Assembly (NCBI GenBank): GCA_900548205.1
Contig: URJS01000003.1
Span: forward strand, 14,409-78,408
Origin: an uncultured Roseburia sp.
GTDB taxonomy: Bacteria > Bacillota > Clostridia > Lachnospirales > Lachnospiraceae
Length of the DNA: 64,000 nt
Reading direction: 5' to 3'
A program made the position numbers and the translations under genes. Below, piece after piece: positions 51,277 through 59,732 of the stretch (position 1 is its first letter; every line of letters starts with the position of its first letter). The notes below the pieces were generated by a model. The model saw only the letters and a list, made by a program, of their open reading frames with translations. It did not search any database and was not told the origin of the DNA.

Positions 51277-53538
51277 TTAATTGAGACGTCGTCCCTGACC
51301 GGTCTGCCAGTCAAAGAACCAATGTTCATCTCCGATCCATACATCGCCTTTTGCCATAGCACCGGTTACCGGATCAAAGTATTGGCTGATGCCGTGATTA
51401 TCGAGAGCGCCCCAATCCCAGCCCTTGATCATCTTGCCCCAGTTGTCATAGCGCACCCATTTTCCGGTGCCGTCATCGCGGTCTGCAAATGGTCCGGCAA
51501 AGGATTCCTGATAGACGTCCTTATTCTTTGCAACTGCGCCCTGCTGTACATTATCCAGCCAGTACCATGCGTCAGTATACGGATCGTAAATCTCCTTGCC
51601 GCGGTAATTAGGATCGTTGACGTTGTAGCCCTGTCTTGCACCTTTTTCATACCAGAACTGAGTACCGTTGGAATCGTTGCGCCAGCCGTCGATGGCAGTT
51701 CCGTCATGCTCGTCGAAGTAATAGAGCGTGTCTCCGATAGTATGATAGCCCTTTAGCATCACACCGGTATTGTCATCATAGTATACCCATTTTTTTGCGG
51801 CGTCATTCGGGTTTGTGACCTCGTTGTTGTTTCCGTCTACCATATACCACTCGGTTTTCATAGCAGTATTTCCGTTAGAATCCTTCATGACATTTCCGTG
51901 TCTGTCTGTCAGGGGAACCTCCCGGCTGCGCACCTGATTGACCTCTGTGAGGCCCTTTTTCATTGCGCCTGTTGTCTCGTCAAACCACCAGTAGCCCCAT
52001 TCGTTCGAGCCGTTTATGGGAGCGTGTACCTGTCCCTTTTGCATACGCCCGAACTGATCGTAGCGCACCCACTTTCCGGTACCGTCCTGACCTTGAACCG
52101 TGTAAGGCTGATAGACATCCTTGTTGACTGCCATTTTACCATCTTCCAGACTGTCCATCCAATACCAGCCGTCTGTAGCAGGGTCATAAATTTCCTTGCC
52201 TCTGTCGGTAAGTCCCTGTCTGACATTGTTGTCGTACCAGTAGCAGACCTCTGTGCCGCCATAGGCAGGTCCCTTAAAGCTTTCCTTTTGATACCAGCCG
52301 GAGGAAACAAGAGCCGGGGTCTCCTCATGTCCGGTTAGCGGGGCATAAACTGTTTTTGTTTTTAAATCCCATACGGTTTTGATAGCGTTGGGATCGGTCA
52401 ATGTGATAACTGTACCATGCCGTGTTTCCTTCAGACCGCCTTTAGTGGCGTGGGCTCTGATCTTAAACTGGTTGCCCTCCAGCCATCCGGTATATTTATC
52501 CAGCTGTCCGGTGGTAGCCGTTGACGCGATATTTACATGTACGCCTGCCTTGCCATCATGATTGTCAGGCGGATAATCCTTTAGCTTGTCGGTATACATA
52601 AAATAAGTTCCGTTGTATTTTGTGAGAGAAGGACCCTCAAATCCGGTCACAGCGTCGTCGCATACGAGCTCCCAGCTGCTTTCCTGCTGTACGGAATCGA
52701 GCGTGAGCGTCCGCGTACGCCAGATTTCGTTCGTAACGCCATCCTTTTTTACACAGAAGTAATAGTAACCGCCTTCCTTGAAAATCGAGCTGTCGATGCG
52801 GTTATGCACATCTGTGTTGTATTTTGGCAGATTGATGGGCACTGCATTGGAGTAGGTCACTATCGGTGCAGCACTTGGATTAGTAGAAGGGTCATCAGTA
52901 CCAGGTTTAAGGTTGGTTAGCTGAATTAAATAAGGCTTCATTACGTCGTTTGCGGAGGAATCATTATGGAAGTTTGCATAATATCCCATGCAGACAGTCA
53001 GCCATACCGTGCCGTCATCGTCGACGAAAAATTCCGGTGCGACAGCATCCCATTCAGTTCCATATTTATCTGCACCGGGAGGGGCTTGTGTGACACTTAC
53101 ATTTTCTTGACTTCCACTGCTAGGATAACTCCAGTGAACCAAGTCCTTTGAATATCCCATCATTGGAATATAGCGCCTTTGACCAGCACTGTTGGTTTGA
53201 GAGAAGCCGGACAGCATCCAGAAGTAGCCGTCCTTGTAAATAATACTAGGATCGTGTAGAGTAGACACCTTGTCATTTCCCTGTATCCAGTCAACATTTG
53301 GTATGTCCGGTGTAGCATCTTTATACGCCTCCGCCAATTCATAGAAGTTTATCCCGTCTGTAGACCAGTAGAGTGTGTCGGTTGTGTTGCTGTCACTCCC
53401 CCAAAAACTTCCCAGTAATAGCTCTGAGGGGTATTGCTGGGCATGTACAACCGAAGGAGAGGTGAGTGCAAGTCCGCTTGCGGCTATGATTCCTCCCAAA
53501 AACAAGCCGAGCAGATTGCGTTTTGAACGTTTCATCAT
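51277..53538 (-). CDS. Secreted GH43-type glycosidase with cell-wall-binding repeats
   Basis: The only gene on the minus strand. The 753-residue protein has a signal peptide (cleavage after VHA, residue 33), a five-bladed propeller catalytic domain (about 35-370) with Asp96 in LHDPSIIYKDG as base, Asp249 in RIDSSIFKEG as pKa modulator and Glu301 in GFEGPSL as acid, then repeats (about 410-753) such as GKEIYDPATDGWYWMD and GKWVRYDQFGRMQKG that match those of the muramidase. GH43 enzymes cut arabinofuranosides, xylosides and galactofuranosides. A furanose-bearing wall glycan made nearby is a plausible target, as is dietary or host glycan. AAGGAG (53545-53550) precedes the start. Confidence 0.85.
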   Translation of the reverse strand: MMKRSKRNLLGLFLGGIIAASGLALTSPSVVHAQQYPSELLLGSFWGSDSNTTDTLYWSTDGINFYELAEAYKDATPDIPNVDWIQGNDKVSTLHDPSIIYKDGYFWMLSGFSQTNSAGQRRYIPMMGYSKDLVHWSYPSSGSQENVSVTQAPPGADKYGTEWDAVAPEFFVDDDGTVWLTVCMGYYANFHNDSSANDVMKPYLIQLTNLKPGTDDPSTNPSAAPIVTYSNAVPINLPKYNTDVHNRIDSSIFKEGGYYYFCVKKDGVTNEIWRTRTLTLDSVQQESSWELVCDDAVTGFEGPSLTKYNGTYFMYTDKLKDYPPDNHDGKAGVHVNIASTATTGQLDKYTGWLEGNQFKIRAHATKGGLKETRHGTVITLTDPNAIKTVWDLKTKTVYAPLTGHEETPALVSSGWYQKESFKGPAYGGTEVCYWYDNNVRQGLTDRGKEIYDPATDGWYWMDSLEDGKMAVNKDVYQPYTVQGQDGTGKWVRYDQFGRMQKGQVHAPINGSNEWGYWWFDETTGAMKKGLTEVNQVRSREVPLTDRHGNVMKDSNGNTAMKTEWYMVDGNNNEVTNPNDAAKKWVYYDDNTGVMLKGYHTIGDTLYYFDEHDGTAIDGWRNDSNGTQFWYEKGARQGYNVNDPNYRGKEIYDPYTDAWYWLDNVQQGAVAKNKDVYQESFAGPFADRDDGTGKWVRYDNWGKMIKGWDWGALDNHGISQYFDPVTGAMAKGDVWIGDEHWFFDWQTGQGRRLN

Positions 53539-53581
53539 CTTTTGCTCCTTTGTTTAAAATTTATTATATGGTATAATTTTT

Positions 53582-53610
53582 ATTATACAACAAAATATAA
53601 TTTTTGCAAA
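53582..53610 (-). promoter_or_regulatory. Promoter of the GH43 gene
   Basis: On the minus strand TTTGCA (53610-53605) and TATAAT (53587-53582) are 17 bases apart, giving a leader of about 40 bases. A second TATAAT on the same strand at 53568-53563 has no good -35. Confidence 0.55.
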
Positions 53611-53651
53611 GACAGGAAAACGCTATATTTTAAGGCAAGAGCGGAAAGAGA

Positions 53652-53680
53652 TTGACAGGTTTTTTGATTATGCATATAAT
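53652..53680 (+). promoter_or_regulatory. Consensus promoter of the yfhO-like gene
   Basis: TTGACA (53652-53657), a 17-base spacer and TATAAT (53675-53680): both hexamers are perfect sigma-A consensus. The predicted start near 53687 lies before the GGAGG site at 53695-53699 and rules out initiation at the upstream GTA/ATG region (53693). Divergent from the GH43 promoter 40 bases away. Confidence 0.88.
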
Positions 53681-53707
53681 AAAGGTTCGTGTATGGAGGT
53701 CGTATCA

Positions 53708-56071
53708 ATGAAAAAAATTAATTTAGATAGGAAGGAATCAAAAATGATGAGAATGCCCTGTTGGGCTGCAGCTTTTTTGCTGAGTCTTATCGGGGCGGTG
53801 ATCGCGATCCTGCCGTTTCTTCTGCGTGATGAGGGATATATCGCAATGTCGCATGATTTTACGGCGCAGGAGATCGCATTCCACACCTTTATGAACGAGA
53901 CGGTAAGGTCGGGAAATTTGTTGTGGAACTGGGCAATTGATCTCGGCGGAAATTTTGTGGAGAGCTTTAGCTTTTATAATCTGGGGAGCGCCTTCTCATG
54001 GATCTCGTTTTTGTTTCCGCCTGAGCTGACGCCGCGCGTCATGGGCGTTATTATGATACTTAAGTTTGCCGTGGCGGGTGCAGCGGCAGCCGGTTATCTA
54101 AACCGTCATATCAAGAACAGGACGATCGTGCTGCTTGCATCCTTACTGTATGCATTTTCAGGCTTTCAGTGCAGCAGCGTTGTCTTTTATCATTTTCAGG
54201 ATGCAGTCGCATTTTTCCCGCTTATGCTGACGGGACTGGAGCTGCTCGTGGAGGAGAAAAAGAGAGGCAGACTGCTGGCGGCATGCGTTGTCAATGTCCT
54301 CTGCAATTACAGCTTTTTTATCAGCGGCGTGATATTCCTTGTCATCTATTATGTTGTGAAATATATGATACCCGATATACAGGCAGGAAAAAGAGGTATC
54401 AGGCATTATGCGGCTCCGATCATCGACTGTATGATCGAGGGGGCGCTTGGGTGCATGGCGGCGGGAATCCTGCTGATTCCGTCGATCATCAGCACGCTCT
54501 CCAATGAGCGGGTGACAAGTCATATCCTCGGGGAGGAGTGGCTTACAATGACGACAAAGGACTGGCTGATGCTGCTTAAGGCATTCCTGATGCCGGCGGA
54601 GACGATGGATGATTATTCCAGCGTCACAACATCAGACTGGATGACAAATGCGGCGTATCTGCCGTTATTTAGCATTGTTTTTGTGCTTGCCTACCTGTTT
54701 AAAAAGAAGGACTGGCTCTCTCATTTGATAAAGACATGCTTTGTGATCGCATTGATTCCGGTGCTAAACAGTGTGTTTATGACATTTATGCCGGGCGGAT
54801 ACAGAAGATGGTACTATATGTTCATTCTGGTCATGGTGGTCGCAACGGCGAAGGTCATCGAGGCTCCAAAGGAATATCCTATAAAAAAGGCGCTTGGCGT
54901 ATGGGGAGCACTGTTTGGTGTTTATCTGCTTTTGACCTGTGTAGTGCCATGGAGTGAGCAAGAGCAGAGCATTATTTATAACAGGGGCTGGTATTTGTAT
55001 GGCGTCATCACTGCGTTTGTGGGCATCGTGCTTCTTTACGCGGTATTCCGGTGGGTGAAGACGAACAGAAACATGGTGCTGCTTTTGCTTGTATTTGTGT
55101 TCTCGGTCGGAACGCTGGGGGTCAATATTCATCATTACCAGTCGACAACCGATAACTCGAATCTTGATTTTAAGACTTATCCGAACAGCTATGCAAAAAA
55201 TGTCGCGAATTATCTGACAGAGATACCGCAGAAATTAGACAGGGAAATATTACCTTATCGTTATTATTTTGATGAGGGAATTGGGCATACTTACTATAAC
55301 CTCGAATTGATGAATTCCCTGCCGTCCATTAACTCCTTTATCAGTACGGCGCACGCGTCGATCACGGAGTTTTATGATCAGCTCGGCATCGGAAGGGGGA
55401 CATGGACCAACGGAGCAGTCGGCGGAGTCAGAGAGCTGCTGTCGGCGCGTTATATCGTATCAGCGATTGAGCAGCCGGCATATACGTATCTGACTACCTT
55501 AGAAAACAGCAACGGGCAGCAGATGTATCTTTATGAAAACGAAGCTGCGCTTCCGATCGGATTTACTTATGACAGCTACATCAAGCGCAGCGAATTTGAA
55601 AATCTGGGAACGGATGTACGCGCGGTCGTGATGCTAAAAACACTGGTCATTGAGGATGAGGATGAGGCGGAGGTAAGTAAATATCTGTTTCATTACCCGG
55701 AATACGGCGAGGTGATAAATGTGGACAGCCTGCCGGGAGCCATTGCAGAGCGCGGCAGGGAGACGAGCGAAGAATTCCGGACAGGTGATAATTATTTTGA
55801 GTCTGTTATCACGGCGGATGCCGAAAAATATGCATTTTTCGCTGTGCCGTATGACAAATACTGGAGGGCAGAGGTAAACGGAGAGGAGCGTGAGGTTCTC
55901 AATATCAACGGGCTGATGGCGGTTCGTATTGATGGAGGAGAAAATCGTATTTTGTTTGAATATGAGTATTTGCCGATCCAGGCAGGAGCTGTATGCAGCA
56001 TTGCGGGAGTACTTGCATCCGTGCTTTATCTCATCCTTGCGGGCAGATTGGAGAAAAATAAGAGGGATTAA
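53708..56071 (+). CDS. yfhO: YfhO-family membrane protein (GT-C-like glycosyltransferase)
   Basis: Protein of 787 residues with about twelve hydrophobic segments in the first 470 residues and a long C-terminal extracytoplasmic part. Typical YfhO phrases: GYIAMSHDFTAQEIAFHTF (acidic first loop), WNWAIDLGGNFVESFSFYNLGS, LLYAFSGFQ and GGYRRWYYMF. In Listeria and Bacillus YfhO-type proteins transfer sugars from undecaprenyl phosphate to lipoteichoic acid outside the cell. The ATG at 53708 is set by GGAGG eight bases upstream. It is a single gene with its own promoter and terminator. The donor synthase could be the GtrB-like proteins at 47520, 62537 or 6421. Confidence 0.88.
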   Translation: MKKINLDRKESKMMRMPCWAAAFLLSLIGAVIAILPFLLRDEGYIAMSHDFTAQEIAFHTFMNETVRSGNLLWNWAIDLGGNFVESFSFYNLGSAFSWISFLFPPELTPRVMGVIMILKFAVAGAAAAGYLNRHIKNRTIVLLASLLYAFSGFQCSSVVFYHFQDAVAFFPLMLTGLELLVEEKKRGRLLAACVVNVLCNYSFFISGVIFLVIYYVVKYMIPDIQAGKRGIRHYAAPIIDCMIEGALGCMAAGILLIPSIISTLSNERVTSHILGEEWLTMTTKDWLMLLKAFLMPAETMDDYSSVTTSDWMTNAAYLPLFSIVFVLAYLFKKKDWLSHLIKTCFVIALIPVLNSVFMTFMPGGYRRWYYMFILVMVVATAKVIEAPKEYPIKKALGVWGALFGVYLLLTCVVPWSEQEQSIIYNRGWYLYGVITAFVGIVLLYAVFRWVKTNRNMVLLLLVFVFSVGTLGVNIHHYQSTTDNSNLDFKTYPNSYAKNVANYLTEIPQKLDREILPYRYYFDEGIGHTYYNLELMNSLPSINSFISTAHASITEFYDQLGIGRGTWTNGAVGGVRELLSARYIVSAIEQPAYTYLTTLENSNGQQMYLYENEAALPIGFTYDSYIKRSEFENLGTDVRAVVMLKTLVIEDEDEAEVSKYLFHYPEYGEVINVDSLPGAIAERGRETSEEFRTGDNYFESVITADAEKYAFFAVPYDKYWRAEVNGEEREVLNINGLMAVRIDGGENRILFEYEYLPIQAGAVCSIAGVLASVLYLILAGRLEKNKRD

Positions 56072-56092
56072 TGTTGTAATTTAGCAAAAACA

Positions 56093-56125
56093 GGCAGGTA
56101 TCTGGTATTTTTCTACTTGCCTTTT
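56093..56125 (+). terminator. Intrinsic terminator of the yfhO-like gene
   Basis: GGCAGGTA (56093-56100) pairs with TACTTGCC (56114-56121) with one G-U pair, followed by TTTTG. It lies 22 bases after the stop. Confidence 0.65.
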
Positions 56126-56145
56126 GTCGAACTATAAGTTATAGT
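56117..56145 (+). promoter_or_regulatory. Possible promoter and palindrome before rfbF
   Basis: TTGCCT (56117-56122) and TATAGT (56140-56145) are 17 bases apart; the -10 is the right arm of the 15-base palindrome ACTATAAGTTATAGT (56131-56145). The -35 overlaps the preceding terminator arm. It would give a leader of about 115 bases containing a small AGACAG/CTGTCT hairpin (56212-56234). The remaining part of this 197-base gap shows nothing else. Confidence 0.35.
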
Positions 56146-56268
56146 AGGCAGTAAAGTAAGGTCGTAGAAAAGCGATAGAAAGAGAAAAATATCAGCAGGT
56201 GTGTAATTGGGAGACAGATACACAGACGCTGTCTTGGCAAGAAAATATTGACATGAGAGGAATGCGAT

Positions 56269-57048
56269 ATGAAAGTAGTAATACTGGCAGGCGGATTTGG
56301 AACAAGGATCAGTGAGGAAAGTCACTTAAAACCAAAGCCAATGATCGACATCGAAGGAAAGCCGATACTCTGGCATATCATGAAGGAGTATTCTTACTAT
56401 GGTTATAATGACTTTATCATATGTGCGGGCTATAAGCAGCATGTGATCAAGGAGTGGTTTGCAGATTATTATCTGCATAACAGCGACATTACGTTTGATT
56501 TTTCTAACGGCGGAAAGATGGAAGTGCACAGCAACGTGGCAGAGCCGTGGAGGGTGACGATCATCGATACCGGGTTGGAGACGATGACAGGAGGACGCGT
56601 CAAGCGCATCCGCGATTATGTTGGCGACGAGACGTTTATGATGACGTACGGGGACGGCGTGTGCGACGTCAATATTAAGGAATTGGTAGAGTTCCATAAG
56701 AAAAAGGGAAAGACTGCAACGCTGACGGCGGTGCGTGTGGGACAGCGTTTTGGCGTCTTGGATATAGACGCCAAGGATGAGATCAAGGCATTCCGTGAGA
56801 AATCAGAAGCGGATGGCGCGCGGATCAATGCAGGTTATATGGTGCTTGAACCGGAGATTTTTGATTATATCGACGGGGACGCAACGGTATTTGAAAAAGA
56901 GCCGTTAGAGAGGCTGGCTGCAAAGGGAGAACTGGCGGCATATAAGCATGACGGATTCTGGCAGTGCATGGATACCCAGCGTGAGAAGGAACAGCTTGAA
57001 AATATGATAGAAAGCGGTCGTGCGCCGTGGATGGTGTGGAAGAAATAG
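56269..57048 (+). CDS. rfbF: Glucose-1-phosphate cytidylyltransferase
   Basis: Forms CDP-glucose from glucose-1-phosphate and CTP, the entry to CDP-linked deoxy sugars. The 259-residue protein starts VVILAGGFGTRISEESHLKPKP and has the RfbF-specific ICAGYKQHVIKEWFADYYLHNSDITFD and FMMTYGDGVCDVN. Length and motifs match the family throughout. It leads an operon: rfbG starts 2 bases after its stop. A GAGG site precedes the ATG. Confidence 0.96.
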   Translation: MKVVILAGGFGTRISEESHLKPKPMIDIEGKPILWHIMKEYSYYGYNDFIICAGYKQHVIKEWFADYYLHNSDITFDFSNGGKMEVHSNVAEPWRVTIIDTGLETMTGGRVKRIRDYVGDETFMMTYGDGVCDVNIKELVEFHKKKGKTATLTAVRVGQRFGVLDIDAKDEIKAFREKSEADGARINAGYMVLEPEIFDYIDGDATVFEKEPLERLAAKGELAAYKHDGFWQCMDTQREKEQLENMIESGRAPWMVWKK

Positions 57049-57050
57049 CT

Positions 57051-58109
57051 ATGATGGATATTGGATGGTACAAAGACAAAAAAGTATTAGTAACAGGTCA
57101 TACCGGATTTAAGGGGAGCTGGCTTTGCAGGATGCTGATAGAGGCAGGGGCAGAGGTGACGGGATATGCGTTAGAGCCGCCTACCCAGCCGAATCTTTTT
57201 GAATTATGCGGTATCAAGGACAGGATGAGGTCAGAGATCGGGGACATCAGGGACTTAGCGCATTTAAAAGCAGTGTTTGCGGAGGTTCGCCCAGAGATCG
57301 TGATCCATCTGGCAGCCCAGCCGATCGTGCGTGATTCTTACAAAGATCCGGTTTATACCTATGAGACAAATGTGATGGGAACGGTAAATATCTGCGAGTG
57401 TGTGCGGCAGACTGCAAGCGTACGGTCCTTTTTGAATGTAACAACGGACAAGGTGTATAAGAACCATGAGTGGGAGTGGGGCTACCGGGAGGAGGATGCG
57501 TTGGATGGATTCGACCCGTATTCCAACAGCAAGTCCTGCTCAGAGCTGATCACGCACAGCTATATCAATTCTTTTTTTGAGGAGCTTGGGACAGCCGTTT
57601 CCACTGCAAGAGCGGGGAATGTGATCGGAGGCGGTGATTTTGCAAATGACCGTATTATTCCCGATTGCGTGAGGGCAGCCGGAGAGAATAGGGAGATCAT
57701 TGTAAGAAATCCGTATTCTACACGACCGTATCAGCATGTACTTGAGCCGCTGGCAATGTATCTTATGATTGCGATGGCGCAATATGAGGATGGAACGTAT
57801 GCAGGGGCATATAACGTAGGTCCGGATGATTGCGACTGCGTGACAACGGGGCAGCTTGTCGATCTGTTTTGCTTAAAGTGGGGAAAGGGCATCAAGTGGG
57901 TGAACCGCTGTGACGAGGGACCGCACGAAGCAAACTTTTTGAAGCTGGACTGCTCAAGGGTGAAAAAGGTATTCGGATGGACGCCGCGGTGGCATGTAGA
58001 GGAAGCGATAGAGAAGACCGTAGAGTGGTTTCAGGTGTATATGGAAAAGGGAGATGTGTCCGTATGCATGGATCGACAGATAAATGAGTTTTTTAGGATG
58101 GAGAAATAA
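57051..58109 (+). CDS. rfbG: CDP-glucose 4,6-dehydratase
   Basis: Converts CDP-glucose to CDP-4-keto-6-deoxyglucose. With the ATG at 57051 the protein has 352 residues; ATG 57054 is equally possible, and an earlier in-frame ATG (57027) would overlap rfbF by 22 bases. Landmarks: VTGHTGFKGSWLCRML, HLAAQPIVRDSYKDP, NVTTDKVYKNHEWEWGYREED, DPYSNSKSCSELI with the catalytic Tyr and Lys, and RAGNVIGGGDFANDR. Downstream genes do not include RfbH (3-dehydrase), so the pathway leaves the known dideoxyhexose route here. Confidence 0.95.
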   Translation: MMDIGWYKDKKVLVTGHTGFKGSWLCRMLIEAGAEVTGYALEPPTQPNLFELCGIKDRMRSEIGDIRDLAHLKAVFAEVRPEIVIHLAAQPIVRDSYKDPVYTYETNVMGTVNICECVRQTASVRSFLNVTTDKVYKNHEWEWGYREEDALDGFDPYSNSKSCSELITHSYINSFFEELGTAVSTARAGNVIGGGDFANDRIIPDCVRAAGENREIIVRNPYSTRPYQHVLEPLAMYLMIAMAQYEDGTYAGAYNVGPDDCDCVTTGQLVDLFCLKWGKGIKWVNRCDEGPHEANFLKLDCSRVKKVFGWTPRWHVEEAIEKTVEWFQVYMEKGDVSVCMDRQINEFFRMEK

Positions 58110-59704
58110 TGGGAGAGATTAAATTACTGGATTGTACGCTGCGTGACGGCGGCTATTTAAATGACTGGAATTTTGGGCATAATAATCTTGTGAGCATTTT
58201 TGAGCGTCTGATCGATGCGAATGTCGATATTATTGAGGTTGGCTTTTTGGATGATTCGAGGAGCTTTGATATTAACAGAAGCATTATGCCGGATACAGAC
58301 TGTGTAGAAAAGATTTACGGCAAGATTGACAAGAAGCAGGCGATGGTGGTTGGTATGATCGATTACGGAACCTGCCGTCTTGAGAACATTAAGCCATGCA
58401 GTGAATCTTACTTGGATGCGATCCGCGTTATTTTTAAGAAGCATTTGAGGGAAGAAGCCCTGCAGTATTGTGCAGAGATTCAGAAGAAGGGGTATAAGGT
58501 ATTCGCGCAGCTTGTCTCTGTGACAAGCTATGAGGATGATGAGATCATGGATCTGATCCGCCTTGCAAATGAGGTGAAGCCATATGCCGTGTCTATGGTA
58601 GATACCTATGGTCTGATGCATCAGGATAATCTGCAGCATTATTTTGACCTTCTGGACGCAAATCTGCTTCCGGAGATTGCAATCGGCTATCATGCGCACA
58701 ACAATTTCCAGATGGGATATGCCAACTGCATTACGATGATGTCGCAAAAGACAGACCGTATGATGGCGGTGGACGGAACGATCTATGGTATGGGCAAGAG
58801 CGCCGGCAACGCGCCGATTGAGCTGATTGCGATGTACTTAAATGATAGATATGGAAAGAACTATAACATCAGCCAGTTTCTGGAGGCGATTGATTCCAAT
58901 ATCATGAATTTTTACAAGACGATGACATGGGGCTACAGCATGTTCTTTTATCTGGCTGCGTCCAATGACTGCCATCCAAGCTATGTGTCTTATCTGATGG
59001 ATAAGAGAACGCTTTCTGTTCAGGCGATCAATGAGATATTAGGAAAGCTGAGCGGAGAGAAGAAGCTGCTTTATGATAAGGATTATGTAGAGCGGCTGTA
59101 CAAGGAGTATCAGGACATTGATGTTGACGATAAGGAAGATGTTGCTGCACTTAGCCGTCTGTTTGGGGGGCGCGATGTGCTGCTGATCGGACCGGGGCTT
59201 AGTATCGAGAAGCAGTCAGAGATTGTAACGGCGTATCAAAAGGACAATAAGCCGTTGACTGTTTCCGTTAATTTTGTGCCGGAGCAGATGAAGGTAGATT
59301 ATATTTTCCTGAGCAATTCGAAGCGCTATGTTCAGTTGGCGAGCACGTTGGCAGATGAGCACCTTGATTTTCAGGTCATCGCAACCTCCAACGTAACGAA
59401 AACGAGCGGGAAATTTGATTACACTTTAAAATACAGTACATTGCTGGATGAAGATGCCGAGGTAATTGATAATTCGTTTATCATGCTGCTAAAGGTTATG
59501 ATCAGACTTGGCGTCGGTCATGTGGCGTTGGCTGGCTTTGACGGCTATGTAGGAGATACGGCAAGCAACTATATCAATCCGAATATGGAATATCATTTTA
59601 ATGCGGAACAGGCAAAGGCATTAAATGAATATGTCAAGGAAACGTTAAAGGAGCTTGGGAAGAAGCTTGACATCGAATTTATTACAGAATCATTGTATGC
59701 TTAA
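58109..59704 (+). CDS. HMGL-like (DRE-TIM) metal-dependent aldolase fused to a Rossmann-like domain
   Basis: Protein of 531 residues starting on the last base of rfbG (TAATG). Residues 1-300 are a DRE-TIM barrel as in HMG-CoA lyase and 4-hydroxy-2-oxovalerate aldolase: LLDCTLRDGG (metal Asp8, Arg12, Asp13) and YHAHNNFQMG (His195, His197 metal ligands, Asn199). From about residue 350 a separate domain begins RDVLLIGPGLSIEKQ, resembling the Rossmann-like domain of DUF115/MAF-type proteins. Expected to make or break a carbon-carbon bond next to a carbonyl. Flanked by rfbG and a ThDP enzyme, it probably helps build a branch on the CDP sugar or supplies its keto-acid precursor. Exact reaction unknown. 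Confidence 0.78.
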   Translation: MGEIKLLDCTLRDGGYLNDWNFGHNNLVSIFERLIDANVDIIEVGFLDDSRSFDINRSIMPDTDCVEKIYGKIDKKQAMVVGMIDYGTCRLENIKPCSESYLDAIRVIFKKHLREEALQYCAEIQKKGYKVFAQLVSVTSYEDDEIMDLIRLANEVKPYAVSMVDTYGLMHQDNLQHYFDLLDANLLPEIAIGYHAHNNFQMGYANCITMMSQKTDRMMAVDGTIYGMGKSAGNAPIELIAMYLNDRYGKNYNISQFLEAIDSNIMNFYKTMTWGYSMFFYLAASNDCHPSYVSYLMDKRTLSVQAINEILGKLSGEKKLLYDKDYVERLYKEYQDIDVDDKEDVAALSRLFGGRDVLLIGPGLSIEKQSEIVTAYQKDNKPLTVSVNFVPEQMKVDYIFLSNSKRYVQLASTLADEHLDFQVIATSNVTKTSGKFDYTLKYSTLLDEDAEVIDNSFIMLLKVMIRLGVGHVALAGFDGYVGDTASNYINPNMEYHFNAEQAKALNEYVKETLKELGKKLDIEFITESLYA

Positions 59705-59732
59705 TACGGCATAAGGAAAGGAAATACAGGTT

